Assembly (NCBI GenBank): GCA_031769625.1
Contig: JAUIMM010000581.1
Location: forward strand, 620,001 to 684,000
Direction: 5' to 3'
DNA length: 64,000 nucleotides
Origin: Taudactylus pleione
Taxonomy: Eukaryota > Chordata > Amphibia > Anura > Myobatrachidae
Shown: in pieces, positions 55,676 to 64,000 of the stretch
How positions within the stretch are numbered: the first letter of the stretch is position 1
How the letters are laid out: the number at the start of each line of letters is the position of its first letter
Notes under the pieces: generated by a model
What the model saw: only the letters and a program-made list of their open reading frames with translations
Database searches by the model: none
What the model was told of the DNA's origin: nothing
Position numbers and translations under genes: made by a program

Positions 55676-56562
55676 ATACGCGGCATTATTGTCAGTAAGG
55701 GTTTGGTGAACCAGACATTCGAAAGAACTAATGGGTATTTATTATGTACAGTAGGCTGGTCATAGAGGGGAAGATAAAATACAGTGGTGAATACCTATTG
55801 TTTTGTAATAATTACCTATATACCTTTGCATAATTAGTAAGATTGCTTTTGCATTTAAACATGTCTAAAGTATGTCATGCTGTGTGGATAATCTCCAGTA
55901 ACAGGGACTGATCTGTAAGGATCGTAATTGCAAAGCTGCACTCAGGCTATAGATATATGATGTATGCACTCAGGCAGCTTTGCAATTGCGATCCTTTGCA
56001 GATATGGTAATGCAGAGGAGGCATCACGCCCCCTGTGCATTACTTAACCGAGCTGCGTTGTTCCTACAGCCGGCCGCCGCAGTTTAGAGGAAGAGGCCAG
56101 GAAATCTCCGTCACCCGACGGGAGATCCTGGCCTCTTCCACCCCCCCCCCCCCCAACGGCAGCGACACGCCTCCGTTTTGGGTTTGGAGGCTGTCGCCGC
56201 CCCCTCCCTGCCCCCAAACGGCAGCAGACTGTCAATTACTGGCTTTCTACTGCCAGTTTGCAAAACCTGTTCTGCACATGCGCAGAACGGGTCTGGCACC
56301 TATGCAGATTCCCAAACATCAGTAATCTGCATTCAGCAGTGTACGGCTGAATCAGGCCCACAGAACGGTTGCTTTTACATGTCTGCATTACATTCAATTG
56401 TGTTAAGTGCAGCAAATAACAGCATGTTCTGCATCACCATTTTCTGTTTATTGGTCGCTCCCTGAGTTTTTGAGTGCACCCAACATCATGGTCCCACTTA
56501 TTACAAACTAGTTTTTATTTATCCTCCTACTTGCCATTAACTATCTGCCTAATGCTGCCCAA
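55676..56562. other. Mostly unassigned, contains one Harbinger-like terminus
   Basis: A pair of inverted arms, GGATCGTAATTGCAAAGCTG and CAGCTTTGCAATTGCGATCC, lies at 55919-55994. A right terminus GGCTGAATCAGGCCC ends near 56359, like the Harbinger-type MITEs; the matching left end is unclear. A C-run lies near 56140-56154. Confidence 0.4.
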
Positions 56563-56878
56563 CCACTAGGCGATCTTCACAGGAGATTGCACGATAATGA
56601 CGTCGTTATCGTGCAATCGCTTGCAAATCGTCCGCAAATCGGGCAGTAAAATGTTAAAGTCGACCAGCAATGTGCGTGCCCGCTGGTCGTTTTTAACATC
56701 TACCATCGCCCGAACATGACGGTCAACCTGACGACCGCCGTCAGGTTGCCATATTCGGGGATGATTGATCTGCATACACTGAACGTCTGAACTTTCAGTG
56801 TATTCACTTCACCCCTAGGGGTACGACAGCACTATTACTATGTCGTAATCGTGCCATCGGCCCCGCATCTAGTAGTGG
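56563..56878. mobile_element. Inverted-repeat element with CCACTA ends, copy b
   Basis: CCACTAGGCGATC left and the complement of GATGC..TAGTAGTGG right. It shares GTCGACCAGC..CCCGCTGGTCG and CAACCTGACGA..TCAGGTTG arms with 55350-55675. Confidence 0.6.
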
Positions 56879-57354
56879 ATGGGCAGCTTAAGTTTAGGGT
56901 GTTTGTTGTATGATTACATAACTTAAAATGCTAAATAAATGTAAATCTAAAAGGGGCCAATGCAGAGTGAACATACATCTGTATCCAGTGCATATCTGGA
57001 GTGAATTTGCACCACACATGTTCTAGAATCAAGCATAAGCAAATATGAATCAAGATTAGCAAATATGGATGATGTAGAATCATTTGCATCCCCGTTACAC
57101 CTGCCTTTCTGAGGGCACATCAATGGGATGCAGGCTATGCAAAGTCCACAAGCGCCTGGTGCATTTCAAGCATGCGTCGATGATGATGGCAAATATCAAA
57201 CCAGACTCCCGAACCAACTTCAATGCTCAGCAGAGCGTGGGATTTGGATTATGGACGCTGCTTACCAGAGGTGGTTTAATAGAGCAGGGGACCATGGTAC
57301 AGGCTTTGTGCATCCCCCTCCTCTCTGACAGAGCAATAGACTCTGGCTTTAGAC
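56879..57354. other. Unassigned
   Basis: No gene or repeat end recognised. Ends in the target duplication of the next element. Confidence 0.35.
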
Positions 57355-58192
57355 TAGAGATGAGCGGTTCGGATTCTGTGGAATTCGAACTGCTCTGAAC
57401 ATAGGGGATCCAAGTCTACCCGAACCCTGTTCGGGTGTTCCCCGCCTGACTCAGATCCCCGTTCTGGGCCGAACGGCGGCCACCTGATGTTGGATTCTCG
57501 CTAGAGAATCCGACATCAGGGCTTCTCGAGTGTAGGGCAGAACGCTGTGTAAAAGGGTCACTACTGTGTGCATTGTGTAAAAGGGTCACTACTGTGTGCA
57601 TTGTGTAAAAGGGTCACTACTGTGGGCATTGTGTAAAAGGGGCACTACTGTGTGTCGTAACATAAATAAGAGACACTACTTTATGGTGTAATGTGAATCA
57701 GGCCCTATGTGCGGTGTAATGTGAATAAGATTGTGCACTGTGAGTCCTTGGGCCGTAGCTCACTTTGTAAACAAGTACTGTGATTCTGCTGGCCGTACCC
57801 CACTGGGTGGGTGCACTACTTTTCATTTCTGCCAGCGCTGTGTGGCAATGTGTCATAGATGTGCTTTATACTGTGGTGTCTGTGTCGTTGTGCCGCTGCT
57901 TTGTCGCTTAGTAATCAGTCAGCTCACTGCAACCTTTGGCCAATAATGTTGAAAACAATATTATAGGCTGTGAGGTGTTCTAAATTGACTGGAAATTAAT
58001 GTTATTGAGGTTAATAATACTCTAGGAAGAAAAAAAAGACCAATTTATGTGATTTTAGCTTTTTTGTAAATTTTTGCAAAAAAATCCAAATCCAAATCCA
58101 AAGCCAGTCACCGCAGTTTGGCAAATCCAAATCCAAAGCCGGACGAGAAATTAGAACCAAATCCGGCAAAAATGGTCCGGCGCACATCCCTA
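57355..58192 (+). mobile_element. Short non-autonomous relative of the hAT element at 57-4664
   Basis: CTTTAGAC at 57347-57354 and 58193-58200 is an 8-bp target duplication. Ends are TAGAGATGAGCGG and, on the complement, TAGGGATGTGCGCC. The inner right part (AAACAATATTATAGGCTGTG, GAGGTTAATAATACTC) is the complement of 230-340 in the first element. The element is therefore a deletion derivative in opposite orientation: it keeps both ends and has lost coding sequence and the minisatellite. Confidence 0.85.
57547..57658. repeat. Tandem repeat, 28 bp, about 4 copies
   Basis: GTGTAAAAGGGTCACTACTG recurs at 57547, 57575, 57603 and 57631 with small changes. It lies inside the short hAT element. Confidence 0.9.
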
Positions 58193-58200
58193 CTTTAGAC

Positions 58201-59533
58201 ATGGCACCAGTGAGACATTCCCAGAGACTTCGCTATTGCATATACGCGAAACACCAGGAAAATGTGCGTCATGCCATTTTCCCAGTGATTTCTGTTGTTT
58301 TGCAGCGCTGGCTGACGAGGTAAGTATAATTATGGGTGCAGGTTAGATGGACTGGCCCTACTACCGCATATAATGGCTTACCGTGATATGTCTGATGTAT
58401 TAGAGGCAGACTACATGCTACCTATTCCCTCTTCATTAGCTACCACACTCACTCTAAAATCAAGCATTTAGAAACCCCCCTGTAAAAGCCCTGCATTGCC
58501 ACTGTTGCCAGTGGCTTCCATTAAACTCTGCATCAGCCCCAAAGTTTGAACTAAAATTATTAAAATAATTTCCTTTTTTTGGGATGTAATTCTAATTTTC
58601 CCAAATAGTGTTGCAATCCTGCACACAGCTACCATCCGGTTGTTAATAAGGTATATGAAGAATGTACTTCTCAAATTACCATACATGAATAAAAGTGAGT
58701 CATCTCTTGCCTTTGTGAAGCATAGTGTACAGGTTATTAATTGAATAAACTTTAAATGACTGATTTAGAGTATAAAAACACGTTACATAAATGTTATTCG
58801 ATGAAGAATGAAACGGGTGCCTGATCAAATTCCATAGTAATTTTTGGATTACAGCACAGAGACTACACCCTTGGGAACCACCTGTTCCCAACCAGAAACA
58901 AGATTTCTATTGTCTCTCAGATGGAAATGGAGTGTCTGCATAGTAACCAAACATGAAACTGAGAAGCGCTATTTTAAGCCTTGAAAAGGCTGTAAGATGG
59001 CAATGTTTCAAGAAAGATCAGGAAAGTCACAGCTGGACAGACATGTGCAATTCCATACCAAACAGATGAAAAATGTAACACATGCATCCGGCTGACTTGA
59101 AATGATCATGATAAAGATTTTTGTAGGAGAGTGATTTTGTTTTTTGATTTATCAGTATCATCTGCTCCACTGATGTATAAAATTATTTACAGACTGAAAA
59201 GGTGGAGGTCTTGATCCATATCACTTTACCAGTAATGGGCATACTTTCCAAGATATACAGCTATATAATTAAGGCTGTCTCAATTTAACAGATTGTTCTT
59301 TTAACTAGCATAGTTTCTTTCATAAATCAGTGTCCACTTTGCAGCCACTTAAACGTATAGTTACTGTTATTAAGCTGGCTTCTCCGGCTGTACCTCTAAA
59401 GGAAGCATTAATAAAACAATTATCCAAGGATAAACACCTGCTTCAATCACTATAACCTGGTAATGGAAGACAGTATGTAAAAATGAGTTTCTGGGCACCC
59501 AATTTTCTAAAAGTACAGTACATACACACGGAT
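58201..59533. other. AT-rich stretch, nothing recognised
   Basis: Read on both strands for LIM exons and element ends; none is defensible. Confidence 0.35.
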
Positions 59534-59563
59534 CCTCTCTCTCTCACCCTCTCTCTCTCTCTC

Positions 59564-59613
<50 letters not shown>
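59534..59613. repeat. CT microsatellite
   Basis: An almost pure (CT)n run with three short interruptions. Confidence 0.95.
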
Positions 59614-59615
<2 letters not shown>

Positions 59616-60344
59616 GATCCCAGCAGACCTCAATACCCCTGTGCCACAGATATTTATTAATATATTATGACAAATGGTGATACTGCTGTAAAGGAATCGG
59701 ACTAAAAACACAGGCCCTCATTCAGACCCACTCGCAAGCGGGCGCACGTACGTACAAAATTATTTAAATTCAATGGCTCGCTCGTATTTTTGTTCGCATC
59801 TAAAATTCCTCCCTAAACTCAGGCGACCCCTCCTCTAACTAACGAGCGTGCGAAATAGCGAGCGTACATCCCCGAAATGGCTTGAAGGGAACGCACGCAC
59901 AAGTGAAACCGGAAGTGGCCTTGTCAGATGTCGATTACCTGCTCCTTTATTCTGCCTACCTCCCTCAATCGTATCATGCCAATCAATGTATCAATTAGCT
60001 TAATTGTTTTTTTTTTTTCAACACAATGCAAGAAACTTTACTCTTGTCCGTGTTTGTGTTTACCCGCAGAATACGTACGGATGGAACATTCGCTTTTATT
60101 GTTCAAAAAACATGTGAACCACAATTAAACAATTGTTCTATTGCTGTGGATCCCCGCATATTTTCCGGGGTTCATTTCTTTATTTAAATTTGCAAACGCA
60201 TGTCACTGCATCAAGCCTATCATAACTCTCCAGAGATTTCTGGCCCTGTTGAACACATGACTCATACACTAACCAATAAAATTGCTCCTGTTAATTTCCA
60301 AAATACATTAGCCAATCAGAAATTTATTGCACACTTTATCAAAA

Positions 60345-61681
60345 ATGTTTTGCATGAAAAACTCCATTGCCATCATGAGAGCCTCCGCATTCACCAGGCG
60401 CGAGCTGCTGGTGCTTACGGAGGTGATGGATAGGCGGATCACCAGCCAGCCTCCACCCATCACCAACCGGCAGAAGCGCTCCGCGTATGCGGAGGCACAG
60501 GCCCGCCTGCGGTCGTTGGGTTCTCGCCGCAACATCGGGCAGCTTGAGCGCAGGTGGTCAGACCTGCAACGGCGAACGCCCCGCTTGCTGGCATGCTTTC
60601 GCATGCAGATCCTTGAAAGTAAGTGTTATGTATTGTGGTTTTCATGTTTGTGTTTGTGGGGCAAACTGCGTGTGCATGTTTTCCTGTCTGTCCTATTAAT
60701 TATTTGTCCTCATATCTGCGTGTGCATGTTTTCCTGTCTGTCCTATTAATTATTTGTCCTCATATCTGCGTGTGCATGTTTTCCTGTCTGTCCTATTAAT
60801 TATTTGTCCTCATATCAGCGTGTGCTTGTTTTCCCTCTATTTCTGTTTTTTTCATTCTACTCCTTTTTGCATGTTTTTTGTTGCTGGTTTTTTTTTTTTT
60901 ATTTGGGCCCCGGATTTGCCCAGAAACTAACCTCAATTTGTTGGACATATTTTAGGAGGACAGCCAAGACTACGCCGTCACCGTCCGGCCAGACGGCGTT
61001 CCCGGCCACTATCCCCAACCCCCAGCCAACACTCCACCCCAAATATTTCCCCTATACCCCACTCCTCCCCAGCCTTCCCAGACCCTCTCCCGGAACTGTC
61101 GGGCCTCCTTCCCCTCCGTCCCACTTCCCCCTCTCCTCCACCCACCCCTCTTCCAATTACCCCCTCCCCGGAGTCCATCATTACCCCTCCCCGTTCTTTG
61201 GGGAATGAAGGCTCCTCCGAGGAGGAACATGGAGGGACTTCCGGAGCTCCCGTTTTGGCTCCTGGTATGTTTTTCTTTCTCATTTTTTTTAACCACAAAC
61301 TGTTTGTATGTAATCATGTGTCGTGCCTTTATTCGTGCTTGTTTGGTTTACTTTTGGTGATTTAGCAGTTTGCCTTTACCTCTTCCTGCTGATTTCAACA
61401 TACACATATCACACCTGTGTGAATTTGTACATAGGCCTTGTATTTTTGCCAGCACCCCCTTTTTGTTTTGGTTGTTCTTTTTTCGGTTTAGGAGTGATTT
61501 TGTTGTGTTTTTGTTTTTTGAATGTGGATTCCCTATTGTTTTATTAATCCACACACTTTTCTCACCCACAGAGGAACAGAGGCGTCGACAAGAGGTGGAC
61601 GATTGTGTTGGCCAGATGCGCCAACATGTCATTGGCATTCTTGTGGCCCTTGACCGGCTGTCTGGCATCCTTCGCCAGTAG
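60345..61681 (+). CDS. Harbinger Myb/SANT-like DNA-binding protein, three exons, intact
   Basis: Exons 60345-60618, 60956-61264 and 61572-61681 join in phase to a 230-residue frame. Splice sites are A|GTAAGT, TTTTAG|GA, G|GTATGT and CCCACAG|AG. Exon 1 encodes FTRRELLVLTEVMDRR and IGQLERRWSDLQRRTPRLLA, a trihelix Myb/SANT-like fold. Exon 2 is basic then proline/serine-rich (RRHRPARRRSR), ending in an acidic patch (GSSEEEHG). Exon 3 is a helical tail (EEQRRRQEVDDCVGQMRQ) ending GILRQ, stop TAG. Later ATGs at 60354 and 60375 could also start it. An AATAAA follows near 61707. In Harbinger elements this protein imports and guides the transposase. No stop or frameshift is seen. Confidence 0.8.
60671..60820. 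repeat. Minisatellite, 50 bp, three copies, in intron 1 of the Myb-like gene
   Basis: TGTGCATGTTTTCCTGTCTG..CATATCTGCG repeats at 60671, 60721 and 60771 with almost no change. Confidence 0.95.
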
Positions 61682-61700
61682 TTTTTTTTGGTTTTTTTCG

Positions 61701-61716
61701 TTTTGTAAATAAATTT
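61701..61716 (+). terminator. Polyadenylation signal of the Myb-like gene
   Basis: AATAAA lies about 25 bases after the TAG stop, within GTAAATAAATTTTG. Confidence 0.6.
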
Positions 61717-62344
61717 TGTAGTTCTAATATACGTTCTGGCTCATTCTTTTTTTCCATAAAAAAAATAGTTTTCCCTGACATAAGTAGACTGTTCCTGCAA
61801 GGATTTCCCTTTTTTAAAAGTTAGATTTTATTTTGTATTTGTATGTTAAACAGCCACAAGAAACACATAACAGTAACAATGTCATTTCCCTTTTTGGGTG
61901 TAGTGTCAATTAGATATTTCGCCATTTTACAGGTTCCTAGTTGGTGTGCAAGCTGCTTAGGCCAATCTTCAAAATCCAAAGGTTTGGACAGGCTTCCTTT
62001 TGGTGTGGGTTGGGAACCTGCTAACATATTTCAGTTTACATCAACTGGTGTCAGTACTGGATTACCCCTTAGTCAAATGTAAGGTGTGTTAACCTGGTTA
62101 CACTTGCTGTTAACGTCCAAAAAAAGGAAGACCATTTCACTCTCCAAACATTTATTCACAACATAAATGAGAAATCAAAGTGGTCAGTCCCAAAAAAAAA
62201 AAACAGTGATAATCTAAAATACAACACATACAAATAAAATATTTAATTAAAAAAAAAAATCAAGAACTGGTTGACGAAGGACCATGCCAACATGATTCCA
62301 CAAACATGGCGTTGCGATATGGGTTCCAGAATATATGGACAAAA
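61717..62344. other. Interval between the two Harbinger genes
   Basis: AT-rich. On the minus strand an AATAAATG near 62147-62155 could be the polyadenylation signal of the transposase gene; several A-runs are present. No catalytic transposase motif is visible. Confidence 0.4.
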
Positions 62345-62640
62345 TCACCAGATCCAGGTTTGGTAAGGGTAGCAGGAAGTAGTGAGCGTTGGAGTGGCAA
62401 AGATTATGTGCCGCTCAAGATCACTTTCTATTAATGAGAGAGTGTCTATGATGATTTTGGGAGGTAGACGGTAGCGTCTTAAAACCTCATCATCGGGCAT
62501 TCCAAAAAGGGTGACACGTGTTCGAAATATCTGGGGCCTTGCATGCCTACGATGCCTACGCCTGGGATGAGATTGAGGTTGGTCGGCTTCCGGGAGCATG
62601 GCCAGAACAATCCGCCCCAGATCAACCTGAAATTCAAAAA
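62345..62640 (-). pseudogene. Harbinger transposase N-terminal remnant
   Basis: The minus strand from about 62640 follows a possible acceptor (TTTGAATTTCAG). It reads VDLGRIVLAMLPEADQPQ, a basic stretch (HPRRRHRRHARP), then FRTRVTLFGMPDDEVL and RRYRLPPKIIIDTLSLIESD, ending ATPTLTT before a short unrelated tail and stop. This resembles the start of HARBI1-type transposases (an FR...F G.....YR.P...I..L pattern). The DDE catalytic region expected to follow is missing, by deletion or by loss of splicing. A methionine could lie at MLPEADQPQ (about 62605). The copy cannot transpose itself. Confidence 0.65.
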
Positions 62641-62960
62641 TTTCAAAGTAAGGCTTTTGACCCACCCCAAAACTATATTAAAACAACTTAGCTTGATGAT
62701 ACCATCCATTGCTGCTTACATGCCGGGGTATTGTCATGATACGTCCAAACTGAAAATAAACAACAAAATTACTTGACACATTTCACTCTGTGCATTTTTG
62801 TGGATACATTTTGTGCTAGACCAAAGTTCAAATATGCCAAACACCCATTTAGCAAAACCGCAAAGCGACATTTAACACAGTACATCCAAACGGGTCGAAA
62901 TGTTGGCTCAAAAAGCGAAAGCTAAACCATCAAAAAGTTAGAATGATTATTAAGATGGTT

Positions 62961-63232
62961 AAAATGCGCTAATTAGTTCGCTAATAAAAGTCACAAGAGT
63001 AACTACTAAAAATGTGCTAATTAGTTCGCTAATACAAGTCACAAGAGTAACTACTAAAAATGCGCTAATTAGTTCGCTAATACAAGTCACAAGAGTAACT
63101 ACTAAAAATGTGCTAATTAGTTCGCTAATACAAGTCACAAGAGTAACTACTAAAAATTCGCTAATTAGTTCGCTAATACAAGTCACAAGAGTAACTACTA
63201 AAAATGCGCTAATTAGTTCGCTAATACAAGAT
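62961..63232. repeat. Tandem repeat, 48 bp, 5.5 copies
   Basis: GCTAATTAGTTCGCTAATAC recurs every 48 bases at 62968, 63016, 63064, 63112, 63160 and 63208. The multiple of three gives open frames on both strands by chance. Confidence 0.95.
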
Positions 63233-63596
63233 AAAAAATGGACTTACCAAGAGCAAATATCTAAGATGCAAAATCAAAAGGTCTTTGGGGTCGAAAATAA
63301 ACAAAATCTAAAATAGAATAAATTAGGTATCCAAAAATTACAAAATATACGAAACACAATGAAACAACAATTGAACAAAAGTTAGACTTCACAAAACTTA
63401 CCAAATCAACAAATGAGGTCCCAAAAATATAAACCAACAAAGATAACGGAAAAAAAACCGCAAATCTAACCAACAAACGAATCTCCAACCTCCAACTCCT
63501 TTCTACGCAATCAATAAACTCCAGCCAAGATAACCTCCAACAATCCAAAAACGCCACCTCGACTTGAGACACACCAAGCCATAAATAGTGTTTCGT

Positions 63597-63727
63597 TTCC
63601 CGCACAAATTAAGGAGGGATCATAGGGCCGCACAATCAATGATGCGGCCGCAAAATAAGGACGCATGTATAAATACGTCACGAAAACACATTCAAATTCT
63701 GGTGTATTTCTTGTTTGGACCTCAGAC
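63597..63727 (+). promoter_or_regulatory. Likely promoter of the second Myb-like gene
   Basis: TATAAATA at 63668-63675 lies about 50 bases before the ATG at 63728, next to a CRE-like TACGTCAC. A palindromic GATGCGGCCGC/GGGCCGCACAATC region lies just upstream. Confidence 0.45.
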
Positions 63728-64000
63728 ATGGCGACAGACCAGGGAAAAAATGCACAAGAGTCAGGCGGTAAGTCTTTCATGCATTTTCTATCAACGATTA
63801 ATTTGAAACATAAGATTAGGCAAGTTGTGATTTTGTGAATTCTGTAAATTTACACAAATAGGTGAGGAGGATGACATGGAAGAGGCTGCTGGGCCCAGTA
63901 TTCCGGCCAAAGCGGCCCAAAAAAAAAGGCAGCCACATTTCACAAGAAAGGAGATGGAGGTTTTGATCCAGAAGTGTGTGGACATCCTGCCACAGGCAGA
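63728..64000 (+). CDS. Second Myb/SANT-like gene, 5' part, runs off the window
   Basis: Exon 1 (63728-63767) encodes MATDQGKNAQES plus one base, with donor GTAAGT. Exon 2 starts at 63862 after ACACAAATAG and continues the frame as GEEDDMEEAAGPSIPAK, then AAQKKRQPHFTRKEMEVLIQ and KCVDILPQ to the edge. HFTRKEMEVL is the first helix of a Myb/SANT-like domain, compare AFTRRELLVL in the gene at 60345. An acidic N-terminus precedes the domain. This suggests a Harbinger accessory protein of a second family, or the accessory gene of the same element in a duplicated form. Only about 60 residues are visible, intact so far. Confidence 0.6.

Larger units (their letters stand above)
59713..64000. mobile_element. 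Harbinger-type transposon region, right end not in window
   Basis: The left end GGCCCTCATTCAGACCCACT at 59713 is the complement of the right ends of the Harbinger-type MITEs (for example 47496). Inside are a Myb/SANT-like gene on the plus strand and an N-terminal transposase remnant on the minus strand, the two-gene set of Harbinger elements. No matching right terminus occurs before the window ends. Whether the second Myb-like gene at 63728 belongs to the same element or to a second one is open. Confidence 0.65.

Noticed and set aside
58250..58335. Possible micro-exon between TTTTGCAG and GTAAGTA near 58303-58319
   Set aside because: Only about 14 bases with no neighbouring exon or matching protein.
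60978..61298. Minus-strand glycine-rich frames opposite exon 2 of the Myb-like gene
   Set aside because: They are antisense shadows of the proline-rich exon.
62961..63232. CRISPR-like regular array
   Set aside because: Eukaryotic context, no distinct spacers; it is a plain tandem repeat.
62959..63316. Reading frames of 16-residue repeats on both strands
   Set aside because: A 48-bp period keeps any frame open; nothing else supports coding.
1..64000. Search for a previously undescribed multi-gene system
   Set aside because: All multi-gene clusters found belong to known transposon classes (DIRS, Ngaro, Gypsy, Harbinger). The rest is intron and short repeats.

Overview
This is eukaryotic, vertebrate DNA, most likely from an anuran amphibian with a large, transposon-rich genome. 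The evidence is two spliced exons of a LIM-domain gene of the CRIP2 type, plus a repeat community of DIRS, Ngaro, chromodomain Gypsy, Tc1-like, hAT, Harbinger, L2-like LINE and many short inverted-repeat elements (MITEs). The species is inferred, not shown. There are no bacterial or phage features and no RNA genes that I could recognise.

Host gene: the only convincing host coding sequence is a cysteine-rich LIM protein gene (crip2-like) on the minus strand. One exon (24048-24105) encodes the end of the first LIM domain. The next (11641-11772) encodes the linker between the two LIM domains. Both have consensus splice sites and compatible phase, so the 12.3 kb between them is an intron. Its first exons should lie above 24.1 kb and its second LIM domain below 11.6 kb, but I could not find them.

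Layout. 0-4.7 kb: a 4.6 kb hAT element with 8-bp target duplications, a broken BED-finger ORF and a 2.4 kb minisatellite. 5.5-10 kb: a decayed L2-like LINE with a Tc1-like element (8171-9819) inserted near its 3' end. 10-15.2 kb: MITEs around the linker exon. 16.3-20.5 kb: a Ngaro-type tyrosine-recombinase retrotransposon with gag-like, RT/RNase H, recombinase and SGNH-hydrolase coding regions, partly frameshifted. 21-30 kb: nested MITEs, the second crip2 exon, a polyadenylated retro-insertion and a solo LTR. 30.6-42.4 kb: a DIRS element (A) interrupted by a young 5.8 kb Gypsy chromovirus (35362-41170) and a Harbinger-like MITE. 43.8-46.5 kb: a second Tc1-like element split by a 1.1 kb hAT-like insertion. 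48.2-53.9 kb: a second, uninterrupted DIRS element (B). 54.3-58.2 kb: a Tc1 fragment, MITEs and a short relative of the first hAT element. 59.7-64 kb: Harbinger-type sequence with an apparently intact three-exon Myb/SANT-like gene, a truncated transposase on the other strand, and the start of a second Myb/SANT-like gene running off the end.

How the pieces relate: crip2, Ngaro and both DIRS elements all read on the minus strand; Gypsy reads on the plus strand. Insertion order can be read from nesting: DIRS A, then Gypsy and a MITE into its gag; Tc1 at 43.8 kb, then hAT into it; L2, then Tc1 into it. Several MITEs share their termini with the Harbinger region at 59.7 kb and look like its non-autonomous relatives. 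I found no convincing new biological system. The most interesting items are the intact Harbinger accessory gene, the Ngaro SGNH hydrolase, the young Gypsy whose pol frame runs into its 3' LTR, and the minisatellite-bearing hAT family.
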